This document shows, one piece after another, positions 22,274-32,130 of a stretch of DNA of 64,000 nt. A program made the position numbers and the translations under genes. The stretch lies in assembly GCA_028571685.1 (NCBI GenBank), contig CM053162.1, positions 13,226,001-13,290,000 on the forward strand. Direction: 5' to 3'. The notes under the pieces were generated by a model. That model saw nothing but the letters and a program-made list of their open reading frames with translations, had not been told where the DNA came from and did no database searches. The DNA is from Heterohyrax brucei (Eukaryota > Chordata > Mammalia > Hyracoidea > Procaviidae). How positions within the stretch are numbered: the stretch's first letter is position 1; each line of letters opens with the position of its first letter.

Positions 22274-23357
22274 GGGTAAATTTTTGTTGAATGTTTAGTT
22301 AGGCTTTGTTGTTGTTGGGACATCTAGAGGATGCTTAGGCTCTCTCACGTTGCCTTAACAGGAGCTGCAGTGCAGTTGACTGAAGGGAGTTGGCCACCAG
22401 CCACCTCTATGTACTCCAGTGACTAGGCTGAGCAGAATCTTTGGGGTAGCAACCTCTGCCTCCCAGCTGGCAAAGACATGGCCCTACTTACGGAGTCACT
22501 GGGAGGGGGCTGTCAGCTAACTGTATGATGTGGGTCAGTAAAGGCTGGAAGAGATGCTATCAGGCTGCACCACAGTTATTTCTCTAGGTGGTCTTATTTT
22601 GAAAGGTAAAAGCTATCTGACAGCTTTCCAAAGCAGTCAGGCTATCAGGTGTGCAACCCCTTCCTTCCAGCTAATGACAGAGTCACCTCTTCCATTGTCT
22701 CAGCATGCTGTCACGTAGTTCAAAGTAGGACAGGTTACTGGCCTGCTGTCACCCCCTTCCAGGCCCCACCTGTAAGTCTATGCTATGTTAAACACTGCTT
22801 TTCTGCTGGAAAATCTCTCCCCAGACTGGGAGTGTCTCCCAGACTGGGAATTAGCCTCTGTCAAGGCCTTCCATTAGGTATTTATGCCTCCTCTTCAACC
22901 AAGTGGCATACTGATCAAGCTGTCCTACCCCTGTGAAACAACAGAATCTATGGCAGAGTTTCAAAAAGAGAGCGTGGAGGGGCTGTGATGCTCTCAATGT
23001 GGATCCAGGCTCTCAAAATGTGGTTATTACATCCACTGATCACTTGATCACTGTGGTACCCTGTAACTGCTGGTTAGGCCCACCCCCTACCTGCCAGCCA
23101 GCAAAAAGAAAAAAAGTTAAAAATGCCAGTTACCTTTGGTTCACAGGAGCTAGTAAATTCAACAAGAGCAGGTGGGGCTCAGCTAAAGACAAGAAATTTC
23201 TCATTCAGTAGCATATAGTTCAAACTGGCAGCCCTATGCTGTGTCCTCGGGCTCACTTGGTGTCCAGAAAGTTCCATTTAATTACCAATCCAGGCCTTAG
23301 TTTTCAGAGGGAACTAAGGTGTGTGTCTAGTCTACCTTCTTGACTCCGCCTCCTCAA
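22274..23357 (-). promoter_or_regulatory. L1-E 5' UTR (former internal promoter), about 200-bp repeating units
   Basis: The region holds three similar blocks spaced about 205-212 bp, each with a CYYCCAGCTRRC-like core (near 22470, 22670 and 22880). The 5' terminus on the plus strand is CTACCTTCTTGACTCCGCC (23332-23350), a mutated form of the conserved L1 5' end. Confidence 0.6.
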
Positions 23358-23365
23358 GGGCATGG

Positions 23366-23729
23366 TTTTAATGAATAGGAATTTTTTTCTCACAGTTTAT
23401 GCGTCTAAAAGTCCAAATTCAGAACACTGCCTTTAGGAGAAAGCGTTCTCTGTTTGCTCTGGGGAAAAATGTTTGTCTCAGCTTCTCAGATTTTCCAGTA
23501 TTCTTCTTGGTGTTCTTTGGAGATCTCTGCCTGATTTCTGTCTTTTTTCTGTTTGTGTTCCTTCTCTTTGTGCCTAATCTGCTGTTTTTGCATCTCAAAA
23601 ATACTTTCCTGAAAACACATCCCGTGCTGAAATGGCCTTATCAACATGGGAAGGAAGATTATATCCACAAGTACAGGGTTTAGGATTTAGGGCCACCTAT
23701 TTTGGGGGGACACAATTCAATCCACAACA
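23366..23729 (-). repeat. LTR of the MLT1/MaLR type, 3'-truncated
   Basis: In reverse orientation it shows the LTR start (GGGGGGACACAATTCAATCC on the plus strand, then ACAACA) and, at the other end, the TTTCTCACAGTTTATGCG and AAAAGTCCAAATTCAG blocks of this LTR class. The last few tens of bases of the LTR are missing where L1-E abuts. No internal viral genes are present. Confidence 0.6.
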
Positions 23730-24130
23730 ATTCTATTGTTTTTCTTGAATAAGGTGTCAATATGAGGATAACAGGAATTGTTTTCCAAATGATAAACCAG
23801 TCTTTCATTCCTGATGTTTCACTTGATCATCCTGTATTATTCTTTTTATATTTTATTGAATTTGGTTTGCTAAATTTTGTTTTGAATTTTTGCATCAGTA
23901 TTTGTGAGAGCCATTGCTGTACGCTAAGTGTATAGTTTTCTTATAATGTCCATGTCTGGTTTTATTGTCACTGTAATGTTGCCCTCACAGTCTGAGCTGA
24001 ATAGTATTCACTACTTTTCAGTTTTATGGAAAATTTTGTGTAGAACTGGTGTTATTACTTCCTAGAGGCTTCAAATTTGCAAATCTGGAGTTTTCTTTGA
24101 GAAGTAGTTTTTAACTGTCAATTCAGTTTT
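23730..24130 (-). mobile_element. Ancient L1M-type LINE, segment 4 (reverse transcriptase region)
   Basis: Reverse-orientation old L1 text: AAACCAGTCTTTCATTCCTG, TTTGGTTTGCTAAATTTTG, TTTTGAATTTTTGCATCAG, GTCTGGTTTTATTGTCAC. This is upstream ORF2 relative to segment 3. It supports one ancient host LINE stretching, with interruptions and losses, from 8590 to about 24130. Confidence 0.6.
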
Positions 24131-24160
24131 TTTAAGATACATTGTTCCTTTTTGTGATCT

Positions 24161-24392
24161 ATATCCACAATGCAATCCCAGTACAAATTCCAGTGGCATT
24201 CTTTAAGGAGATGGACAAACAAATCACCAACTTTCTTCAGAAAGAGAAGAAACCCAGGATCAGTAAAGCACTACTGAAGAAGAACACTGTGGGAGGCATC
24301 TCACTACCTGACTTTAGAACCTATTACACAACTACAATAGTCAAAATAGCCTGGTACTGGTACAAAAAGAGACATACGGATCTGTGGGAACT
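24161..24392 (+). mobile_element. L1 ORF2 fragment, plus half of a head-to-head chimera
   Basis: Encodes 'AIPVQIPVAFFKEMDKQI', 'KPRISKALLKKNTVGG' and 'YYTTTIVKIAWYWYKKR', a segment of ORF2 downstream of the reverse transcriptase core. It is followed directly by ORF2 text on the opposite strand. The junction shares a short CTGAG microhomology. Confidence 0.82.
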
Positions 24393-24930
24393 GAGGGATT
24401 CCTCTGTTTCTCTCTTTCTACTTGCTCAAGCTGTAGGGTTAATTCTTTTTTTGGGTAATTTCTTCCTTCTGGATGTGAGAATTTATAGAGATAAACTGAC
24501 CTCTGAGTACTGTGTTTTCTCTATCCCGTAAGTTCTGGGAGGGTGTGTTTTCATTCTCATTTGATTCTGTACATTTTTTTTTTGTTTGTTTGGTCCTTTA
24601 TTTCTTGTATAGCCAAGCCAGCCAAGTACCATTGAGTCAGATCATGAGAGATTTCTTGTGTAACCCGCTGCTTTTTGAGGAAGGTGTTGTTCAGTTTCCA
24701 CAAGTTAAAATTTCTACCTATTTTTTTTTTTTTGCTATTGATTTTGACTTTTATGGCTTTATAGTCAGAGAATATGGTTTGCATTTTGTTGAGACTTCCT
24801 TTATGTCCTAACATATAGTCTATTATGGCAAATTTTCATGTGTGTTGGAGAAGATGATGTACATACCTGTTGATGGGTCAAAAGTTCTGTATATGTTGAT
24901 GAGGTCTAGTGGGTGGGTTGTCTTCTATTT
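24393..24930 (-). mobile_element. L1 ORF2 fragment, minus half of a head-to-head chimera
   Basis: Read on the minus strand this is the ORF2 region between the endonuclease and reverse transcriptase, running into the endonuclease end ('HKGSLNKMQTIFSDYKAIKV' at its 5' side, with the SDH-type motif changed to SDY). It contains an ultrashort SINE-tail insertion at 24612-24650. Neither half has a poly-A tail. Confidence 0.8.
24600..24662 (-). repeat. Ultrashort SINE-tail insertion with about 12-bp duplication
   Basis: 39 bp (24612-24650), beginning GCCAAGCCAGCCAAGTACCA, lie between ATTTCTTGTATA (24600-24611) and ATTTCTTGTGTA (24651-24662). Related L1 copies have a single ATTTCTT-type block here. 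The insert is again only the tail end of an AfroSINE/RTE-like element. Confidence 0.8.
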
Positions 24931-25039
24931 TCTGATATGCTCTGGTACAAGGTTATTGGGGACTAAGGGACAGCTACTCTATTTCTGGCCCTAAGGAGAC
25001 AAGAAATATATCTGATTACTTCTTGCTCCGGGGAGGTGA
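24931..25039. other. Unassigned sequence
   Basis: No feature recognised. Confidence 0.4.
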
Positions 25040-25130
25040 GAAAAACTTTGAAACACAAGATGCCTCTGGGTGGATTTGAACAGCCAGTCTTTTGGTTAAC
25101 AGCTGAACTTAACCATTTGTGACATCCAGC
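25040..25130 (-). repeat. AfroSINE fragment (head half)
   Basis: GGATTTGAACAGCCAGTCTT and TTGGTTAACAGCTGAACTTA are the reverse complement of the tRNA-like head. The 3' half is missing or unrecognisable. Confidence 0.6.
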
Positions 25131-25483
25131 AACTCAATGGCACTAATCTGAACAGAGAAAGACCAATATGAATTATTAATTATAATAGGACATTTCAGTA
25201 ACAGAAAATGACTGGTTAGGGTTAAAAAAGAAGTCTAAATCATACGGAAATAGTAGATTTAGGGAGCAGCTACTACCCTTAGAACTAAGATACAGCATCC
25301 AGGAAGGGAAGAAATGTGGATGTGCACTGTCCTCTGAAGCTGAGAACAAGACGTTACTGACTGAAGAATTTCTGGTGTTTTCAGAATGTTCCTCTGTTTA
25401 AACACACCTTTATTGTCAGAATAAAAAATGGTGGATTTCTACAGCAAGAATTCAAAATGAAGGTTCTTAATTAGATATTTCTA
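25131..25483. other. Unassigned sequence
   Basis: No gene or clear repeat seen. Confidence 0.4.
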
Positions 25484-25491
25484 TTGTGTAA

Positions 25492-25650
25492 GAAACCCTA
25501 GTGGCCTTGTGATTAAGTGCTACATCTGCCAACCAAAAGGTCAGCAGTTCAGATTCACCAGGCACCTCATGAAAACTCTATGGGACAGTTTTGCTCTGAC
25601 CTATAGCATTGCTATGAGTTGGAAATTGACTCAATGGCAGTGGCTTTGGC
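25492..25650 (+). repeat. AfroSINE, short form
   Basis: GAAACCCTAGTGGCCTTGTG head, AACCAAAAGGTCAGCAGTTC, ATAGCATTGCTATGAGTTGG, GACTCAATGGCAGTGGCTTT, tail GGCTTG. Probable target-site duplication TTGTGTAA at about 25484-25491 and 25651-25658. Confidence 0.9.
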
Positions 25651-25733
25651 TTGTGTAAATTCCCGCTTCACTGCTTGTACTTTCACCACTTATGTATCAT
25701 GGTCAAGATATTTAACCTCTCTGTGTTTCTGTT

Positions 25734-25887
25734 GGCTAGTGGTTAAGTGCTATGTTTGCTAACCAGAAGGTCAGCAATTCAACTTTACCAGGTGTGCCTT
25801 GGAAACTCTGTGAGGCAGTTCTGCTCTGTCTATAGGGCTATTATAATTCAGAACCAACTCAGCCACACTGGGTTTTGTTTTGGCTTG
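25734..25887 (+). repeat. AfroSINE inside MIR, perfect 11-bp duplication
   Basis: The copy runs from GGCTAGTGGTTAAGTGCTAT to CACTGGGTTTTGTTTTGGCT. It is flanked by perfect GTGTTTCTGTT copies at 25723-25733 and 25888-25898, which belong to the interrupted MIR. Confidence 0.9.
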
Positions 25888-25929
25888 GTGTTTCTGTTAC
25901 CTTATCTGTGAATAGGGATCAACTAAAAG

Positions 25930-26082
25930 CCAAACCCACTACCACAGAGCTGATTTTGACACATAGCGACCCTATAGGATGTAGTAGAACTGCTGATGGA
26001 GTTTCCAAGGAGTGCCTAGAGGATTCTAACTTTCAGCCTTTAGGTTAGCAGCCCCAGCGCGTAACCACTATGCAACCAGGGT
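25930..26082 (-). repeat. AfroSINE inside MIR, opposite orientation
   Basis: Reverse-orientation SINE: AAGCCAAACCCACTACCACA, GACACATAGCGACCCTATAG, ending TAACCACTATGCAACCAGGG. Imperfect flanking duplication GTGAATAGGGATCAACTA / GTGAATAGAGATAACTA at about 25909 and 26082. Confidence 0.9.
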
Positions 26083-26140
26083 GAATAGAGATAACTATTT
26101 TAGGAGGAAAAAATAAATCAACCAAAGAAACAAACAAAAA

Positions 26141-26300
26141 ATAAACTAGTTGTCTTTCTAGTCAATGCCAACTCACAGCATCCCTATAGGACAGACTAGA
26201 ACTACCTCATAGATTTTCCAAGGAGCCCTGGTGGATTTAAATTGCTGACCTTTTGGTTGACAGTTGTAACACTTAATGACTACACCACCAGAGCTTCCAA
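26141..26300 (-). repeat. AfroSINE inside MIR, opposite orientation
   Basis: AACTAGTTGTCTTTCTAGTC, CAGCATCCCTATAGGACAG, GGAGCCCTGGTGGATTTAAA, ACTACACCACCAGAGCTTCC. It inserted next to an A-rich stretch (26105-26140). Confidence 0.88.
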
Positions 26301-26425
26301 TAATACATAAGTACACAGAATAATTGCCCTGAAAATTATTAAATTATTAAATGTTCTGTGCTTATTAAGTGCACAGAAGAATGCTTAGCACGTGAGAATT
26401 CATTAAGTGGTAACTGTTATTAAAG

Positions 26426-26559
26426 CTGTTTGGCAGATTTCATGTTAGTTTAATGTTTCAAGAAAATGAGCAGATTTTTATTGTAGCTACTATAAATTTA
26501 CTGTGATTCAAATTTGTTAAAATAAAAATTTTACTGTTAAGTCTGCTACAAAATTCATT
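26426..26559. other. Unassigned AT-rich sequence
   Basis: No feature recognised. Confidence 0.4.
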
Positions 26560-26830
26560 GTGTTTTAAGAAAAACTACAGCACAAATTAGTTTTTCATTC
26601 AAAACTTTAAATTGTCTTATGATGTTGGTCACTATCCTGGCAATAATGTCAGCACTCTCCCCCTCTTTTTCTTTCCACCCTGACTTCTTCAGTTGCCCTT
26701 TCCTGCTTTCTTGTCTTTGCTTTTGGGAAGGTGTTGCCCCTTCGGTCTCTTTTGCTTGATTGAACTAAGAAATATGATCCTCACATGTATTATCACTTAT
26801 TTTATAGGACTCTAATCTTTGACTAAAAGG

Positions 26831-26891
26831 TGGACTTTAGCCAGCCAGCCAAGTGCCATCGAGTTGGATCTGACTCATTGGCATGGCTTTA
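26831..26891 (-). repeat. Ultrashort SINE-tail insertion, longest example
   Basis: 44 bp (26840-26883), with GCCAGCCAGCCAAGTGCCAT then CGAGTTGGATCTGACTCATT, lie between TGGACTTTA (26831-26839) and TGGCTTTA (26884-26891). The host is the L1-F 3' UTR. The related 3' UTR at 63849-63900 lacks the insert. Confidence 0.72.
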
Positions 26892-27789
26892 ATTTTGACT
26901 TAGCAAGGTTCAGAAGCCACAGTGTTGGGATTTCCTCCAGTCTCATTCAAACCAGTCAGTCTGATCTTTTTAAAGTGTTTTTGTGTCAATTTTGTTTTAT
27001 TTTTTCTTCCTATCCAGTTTGATCCTGAACTCTACTGTAGTCATTGCTAGAGTGGTCAGTGGTTGTAGTGGGCATAAACTGGCTTGTAGATGCTGTGGTG
27101 ATATGGTCTGTTAGTTCCTTGGTCTAATATCTTCCTTGTTTCTTTGGTTTTCCTAATTCTTCTTTACACCAAAAATGATGGGTCGAACAGATGTATCTTA
27201 CATGGCTGCTTACAAGTCTTTAAGATCTCAGACACTACTCATCAAAGTAGACAGAATATTTTCTTTATGAATTGTGTAATGTCAGTGTACTGTGGTTCCC
27301 AGCCCTCAATACCGGGACTCACTCCCTTAAGACATTAGGATGTTTCTAAGAAGTTTATCATACAACTTTGCCTGGGTCAGGTTGTGCTGCCTTCCCCACT
27401 GTTGTGCATTGTCTCTCCCTTCACCAAAGTTAACCTGTCTTCTGTCTAGTTAATGATTTTCCCTCCTTAATAACTGTCAAAATTTTTTTTTTCTTTTCTG
27501 TATAGGATTGTTAATTTCTTTTGTAGACACCTTAATGTTTAGCCTTATTTTTCTAAATTTAAACTACTGTTTAACTTCTTTGTAACTCCTTGACTTCCTC
27601 TCCATATGTATGATACATGACTACATTTTTAGTCTTTTTTTCTTGTTGTCATAATGTCATCTTTTTACATATTGACATCTCTGTTGCCCTGTATTCAATG
27701 TTTAGTTTTCATTTATTTTTGTAGTCTCTCTTTCAGGGTTGATATGTGTTTGCTCTGTTCTGTGTTCCAGCCTTGGGTTATTATCTGAT

Positions 27790-28195
27790 GTTATTAGTCT
27801 TCTAACTGAAGGACTCTGTTTAGTATTTCCCGTAATTTTGGCTTTTTTTTTTTTTTTTTAATTCCCTAACAGCACTTGGCTTAGCTTTTAAATTTCTATT
27901 TATCTGAAAACGTCTTAATTTTGCCATCATGTTTGAGATACAATTTTTCAGGATATATAATTCTTGGCTGGCAATTATTTTTCTTCAAGGCTTTGTATAT
28001 GTCTTCCCATTGCCTTCTTGCCTGCATGGTTTGTCATTATGATCTGCTACACTTTGCCTCATCTCTTTCTTGATCTCTTGAAGAGTTCTATTAAATATTA
28101 ATCTTTTGTAATCTACTTCAGATAATTCCAGGAAGTTCTCTTCATTTGAAAAATTTCTCTATACTTTGTGCTGAGAGATTTCTGATGCCATTGTG
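27790..28195 (-). pseudogene. L1-F ORF1 remnant
   Basis: Recognised from nucleotide blocks shared with other ORF1 copies (GGATATATAATTCTTGGCTG near 27951; CTTCAAGGCTTTGTATATGT near 27984; GATCTCTTGAAGAGTTC near 28073). It is shortened relative to ORF1 of L1-D and has no long open frame. Confidence 0.65.
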
Positions 28196-28959
28196 ACCTG
28201 CCCTTTTTAATGATTTGATTTTGACCCTTGTTTGTGATGCTTAAGTTGTATTTATTTATCTTATGCTTGCTTACTGTGTTCTAGCTTCTTGTTTTTTTCT
28301 GTTTACTTTTTCTTGTTTTGAAATGTTCATATAGGTTGCTCATGTGTGCTAGTTTGGCTGCTGGTGCTTTTGAAGCTCCAATGCCCCGTCTCCAGGTGGT
28401 TAGAGCTGTTAATAGGCATATGGGCCCAAGAATCTATTTACTTTTCTTGTACGTATCAGCTCAGTTGTCCAGGTAGTCAGTCAGCAAGTGTGCGGTACAG
28501 GCTCTCGTGATCAGTCCTAGATGAGCAGGGGGTGATTTGTGGAGACACAGCTGAGGGTCTGCACATACTGAGGAAGGTAAAGAGATGACAGCTGTCTATG
28601 AGTGTCTGTGAGGAAGGCTTGTCCTTGCTCCTTAATGAGAGTAGGTAGGTAGCTTTCACTGCAGGATGATGGGAATGCTGGATGCTGTATGCAGTGCTGA
28701 AAGGCTTTCAAGATCTGTGGATTCCCTTATGCCTGCTACTAGATGGAAGAATTGTTCCTGTTTTGGGTTCCTAGCTTAGGTGCTGGCAGATATTTTTCTG
28801 CCATTTGTTAAATTGTGCCCTCTCTAAGTCTGGCAGAATGGCTGAAGATGTGCATAAGGTGTCCTACTTCTGGCCCAGGTAATGATGTCAGACTCTGAAG
28901 CTAGATGCAGTGCAGAGAAGAGAGGGGGAAGCAATGAGAAAGGGGACAGGCCTTTCTTG

Positions 28960-29445
28960 TCTTTTACGGCTGATTTTGCTTTACAGTCTATTTTGTCTGA
29001 GATTTGTATTGTACTCCTCCCCTTTTTGGTTACTGTTTTCTTCTTATTATTTTTTCACTTTGATTTTTAATATGTTTGAATCTTTGTGTCTAAGCTATCT
29101 TTGTGGACAGCATACTGTTGGGTGATTTTTTTTAAATCTCTTAAACTACTCTCTATCTCTTCACAGTTTCTTTTAAGCTACTCACATTCAGTGTGATTAT
29201 TAGTAGATCTGAGTTTGTTTTTGTCCTATTGTAGTGCTTTTTTGTTTTGTGAAGTTTACATTTTCTTTGTTTCTGCTAATTTCTTATGCTGCATGTCTTT
29301 TGTTTGATTTTCTTTAATTATTATAGATTTTGTGTTTACTGAGACTTTACATTTTCCTTCTGATGAGGTTTATTAGCTTTCTTTGGGGTTATGTTGAAAT
29401 TTACCCTTATCTTACTAAGTTTGATCCTGTCTTTTATTATTTAAT
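28960..29445 (-). mobile_element. L1 fragment: ORF2 N-terminal (endonuclease) part plus spacer
   Basis: Text such as TCTATTTTGTCTGAGATTTG and CTCACATTCAGTGTGATTAT corresponds to the endonuclease coding start in reverse, followed by the ORF1-ORF2 spacer (AATTTACCCTTATCTTACTA). It directly abuts the 5' UTR of L1-F and is probably a separate copy of the same old family. Confidence 0.65.
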
Positions 29446-30229
29446 ATCCTATTAAGTCTTGATGAAGGGACAATCTCAGTTTAATGTAAAGTTGATCAAA
29501 AATATTCCCTCTGTCTCTCAACCAATCAGTGGGCATAATTATAACATAGTCTTTTGGGATGCTCATTTGTGAGTACTTCTCTAAATTCCCTGTAGATTTG
29601 GGCTTCATGAATGATGATTTATGCTTGCAACCACGGGGACAAATTTCAGTGACACCGTACATCATTGTGCCACTGAGAATGTATTGGGGAGTATTAACTA
29701 TTCTGGAAAAAATTAGGATGATACAGTCATGCACATAAGATGCAGCTTCCCAGTAGTGATAAGCACTGAACCCAAATTCACTAGCCCTTCTCACTACAAA
29801 ACTAAAGTTTATACATTCTAAGTAACTCTAGAATATCCTCAAAATTACTTTGTAAGTATTCCTTGAAAGACAAACACTTTTCCAGTGCACTTCTGTCTAG
29901 GGCAGCCCTTTGTCTCCCTTGACTTGTTGGAGTGTGTGAGCAGTCTTCATTCTCTAGGACCCCAAAGCCAAGATCTTTTCTTGGGAAACAAATTCTTTCT
30001 GCCCTAGTATCTGTACACTGGTTAAATGTTTACAGTATTTAAGTTTCCTTCTCTGTAAAACTCCCCTTCCTCTTTACTTGGCTTAAATTTTCTATCCCTG
30101 GAGTATTTGAGTATCCTGTGGTTGCCCAGAGGGGTAGATGATCGTAGGGTCTAATATAGTGGTAGGATTAACAATAGAACTGCTCCTCTGTTCTGGTCTG
30201 TGTGAGTAGTAAAAATGTCTACCTGGACC
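29446..30229. other. Unassigned sequence with one 117-codon minus-strand open frame
   Basis: The frame at 29441-29794 (-) is the longest one outside identified repeats. I do not recognise its product. I see no signal peptide, membrane segment or known motif in it, and no upstream gene structure. It could be chance or a remnant of an unrecognised element. The remainder, 29800-30229, shows nothing I can name. Confidence 0.35.
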
Positions 30230-30415
30230 GAGTCCCTGCCATGTGCCATATACTATACTATGTATATAATTTTATTTAATCCATATTAGTGTTATGTTAA
30301 GTGATTATTAACTCTTTAAAATGAGTCAACTGAGCCCAAAATTACACAGCAGGTAGGTCAATAGTAAGTCAATCAAACTCCACCTGTACTACTCTAATAC
30401 TATAATCTCTGTAAG
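30230..30415 (+). repeat. MIR
   Basis: CCATGTGCCATATACTATAC, TATATAATTTTATTTAATCC, AAAATGAGTCAACTGAGCCC, AAAATTACACAGCAGGTAGG and AATCAAACTCCACCTGTACT follow the MIR consensus order over nearly its full length. Confidence 0.75.
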
Positions 30416-30589
30416 GACAGGTATATATTTCACTTTTGCAATGGGTGTAGTAAAAAGTTCCTACTGAGCACAATTGTCAGTCATTTTAACAAGCCATCAA
30501 AGTAGACATGCACCATTGTGGTTTCTAATGTTGTTATTGCTGGTTGCCTTCCAGTTGGTTCAAGCTGATGAAGCTAAACTTCATTTTGT
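30416..30589. other. Unassigned sequence
   Basis: No feature recognised. Confidence 0.4.
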
Positions 30590-30690
30590 TATGCAAATTA
30601 CCCAAGGTTGTACAAATAGAAAATAACAAATAAGACATTTGAACTCGTTTCTTTTTCAAATCCCTACTCTTTCCATCTTATATTGTTTGT
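30590..30690 (+). repeat. MIR fragment (3' part of core)
   Basis: ATTACCCAAGGTTGTACAAA and ACATTTGAACTCGTTTC, then AAATCCCTACTCTTTCCAT, resemble the MIR segment following the conserved core. Weak and diverged. Confidence 0.45.
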
Positions 30691-31129
30691 ATTAGTCAAC
30701 AACATTTTTATTGTCTCTAATCCTATCTTCTACAAATTTACCATGGTTGAGAGCTGTGGGTGAGTCCAGTGCATTTTCCCCTAAGAAACTAATTTTCATA
30801 ACAGAACTCTTATAGTCTTTTTTTTTCCAGTATTTTTCTCTATGATTAATCTGCGAGTTGTTGTTTTAAAACTTGCCTCCTCTTATTTCAACAAAAATGA
30901 TTATATGGAAGCTTTTTTCCTTGAAGAGCTCATTAAAGAATTCCTTCAAGATCATTTTGTTATTACTTAATAGTCTTAAAAGAATCCTCTAAAGTTGGAT
31001 GAACTGCAGCATAAAGAACTGAGTTTATTGTTATTAGTTATATAATGTGTATTAGTTCAAGGATAAAGCATCTGATGCCCTAAAAGGTCGTAAATAGAAA
31101 AGAACAGAATAGAAAAGAACAGAAAACAT
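30691..31129. other. Unassigned sequence
   Basis: AT-rich with no gene or clear repeat. A short direct repeat of AGAAAAGAACAGAA-type units is at about 31098-31122. Confidence 0.4.
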
Positions 31130-31130
31130 C

Positions 31131-31280
31131 CTAAACCTGTTGCCATTGAGTTGATTACAACTCAAGTGATCCTGTAAGACAGAGTAGAACTACCCAACTG
31201 TTTTTAGGGAGTAGGTGGGTTTGAACCGCTGACTTTTTGGTTAGCAACCAAGCTCTTAACAACTGTGCCACCAGGGCTAT
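31131..31280 (-). repeat. AfroSINE, reverse orientation
   Basis: CCTAAACCTGTTGCCATTGA, GTTTGAACCGCTGACTTTTT and CAACTGTGCCACCAGGGCT are the reverse complement of tail, B-box and head. Confidence 0.88.
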
Positions 31281-31372
31281 TAACAGATCCTAGGGCTAGA
31301 CAAATGTTTTATTTTCCATCTGAAAGCCTATGTACTGTTTCATGCACCTAATCAATTGTAGATTAAAGTACT

Positions 31373-31997
31373 TTTGACCTAAATGTTCTATATTCTACTT
31401 TAGTGAATAGCATCTGGGGTCTTAAAAGCCTGTGAGTGACTTTTAAGGATACTTGGCTGGTCTCACCCCCTCAGGAGCAAGGAATAATGAGTAAAAGCAA
31501 ACAACTAAAAATACAACAGAAAAATTAGTCCAAAAGGTAACGAACTCCAGCAGATAAGGTCCATCACACCTAGATGGTGCTCACCCTCCACCACTGAGTG
31601 CTCAGACCGAGATCACAGCAGAAGGTCCCATACAGAACTGAATAGAATTTTAACTTAAAAAGAAAGACCAAAATTGCTGACCTGAGAGAAACTGGGAAAA
31701 TCCTGAGGCTATGGTCCCTGAGCACTGTTTTAGCTCAGTATTGAAGTCATTCCTCAGGTTTACCATTTAGCCAAAGATTGGACGGGCCTGCAAAATAAAA
31801 TCAAATTAAAGGGTCATACAAGCCCAGGGGCAAGGACTATTAGGCAGGAGGAAATAGTAATGCTCGTAATAGAGAACTGAAGGTTGAGTAGAGAGAGTGT
31901 TGACTTGCTGTGGGGTTGTTAACTAGTCATAGTTAGAAAGTAAGAAACTAGTATTTTCTGTAAACTTTCATCTAAAGTACAATAAAAAAATAAAAAA
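31373..31997 (+). mobile_element. 5'-truncated L1, 3' UTR only, with target-site duplication
   Basis: A plus-strand L1 3' UTR of a second type: AGCATCTGGGGTCTTAAAAG (near 31410), ATCACAGCAGAAGGTCCCAT, CTTTCATCTAAAGTACAATA and an A-rich tail (31982-31997). It is flanked by TAAAGTACT at 31364-31372 and 31998-32006. It has no coding sequence. Its 3' UTR differs from that of L1-B, -C, -E and -P. Confidence 0.8.
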
Positions 31998-32130
31998 TAA
32001 AGTACTGTGTGCGTGGGAGGAGGAATGAGGTTAATAATAAAAAAATACATATATTTCAGAAATTATAAGAAATCTATCATACAGCATAAAAGTGATTGGA
32101 TCAAGAGAAAGTAACACAGGAGCTCTCCCT

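Larger units (their letters stand above)
16229..23357 (-). mobile_element. L1-E, full-length L1
   Basis: About 7.1 kb. It has an A/T-rich tail (16229-16270), 3' UTR to 17245, ORF2 17246-20947, a spacer of 436 bp, ORF1 about 21384-22273 and a 5' UTR to 23357. The left flank is ancient L1M and the right flank is an LTR fragment. I could not find a convincing target-site duplication, so the right junction may have been altered. CpG sites in its 5' UTR are mostly lost, which suggests greater age than L1-C. Confidence 0.87.
25659..26425 (+). repeat. MIR interrupted by three AfroSINEs
   Basis: MIR text can be followed in pieces. TCAAGATATTTAACCTCTCT (to 25722) continues at TTTCTGTTACCTTATCTGTG (25891) and AATAGAGATAACTATTTTAG (26085). 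The 3' end is AAGAATGCTTAGCACGTGAG and TTCATTAAGTGGTAACTGTT. Three later AfroSINEs split it. The exact MIR boundaries are approximate. Confidence 0.65.
26560..28955 (-). mobile_element. L1-F, old L1 lacking nearly all of ORF2
   Basis: Minus strand, 3' to 5': a 3' UTR of the AAATTAGTTTTTCATTCAAA type (26575-27480), then directly the ORF1-ORF2 spacer (TTTTTCTAAATTTAAACTAC near 27550), ORF1 remnants (about 27790-28195) and a 5' UTR (about 28196-28955) that matches the one of L1-D (62600-63200). ORF2 is missing between about 27480 and 27500. A SINE-tail insertion is at 26840-26883. Confidence 0.7.

Noticed and set aside
15205-23400. Segmental duplication, because both L1-X and L1-E have GGYTTTAA-type text after their 5' ends
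   Set aside because: For L1-X this text is explained by its own target-site duplication and by the old L1M that follows. For L1-E it belongs to an LTR. The similarity does not extend.
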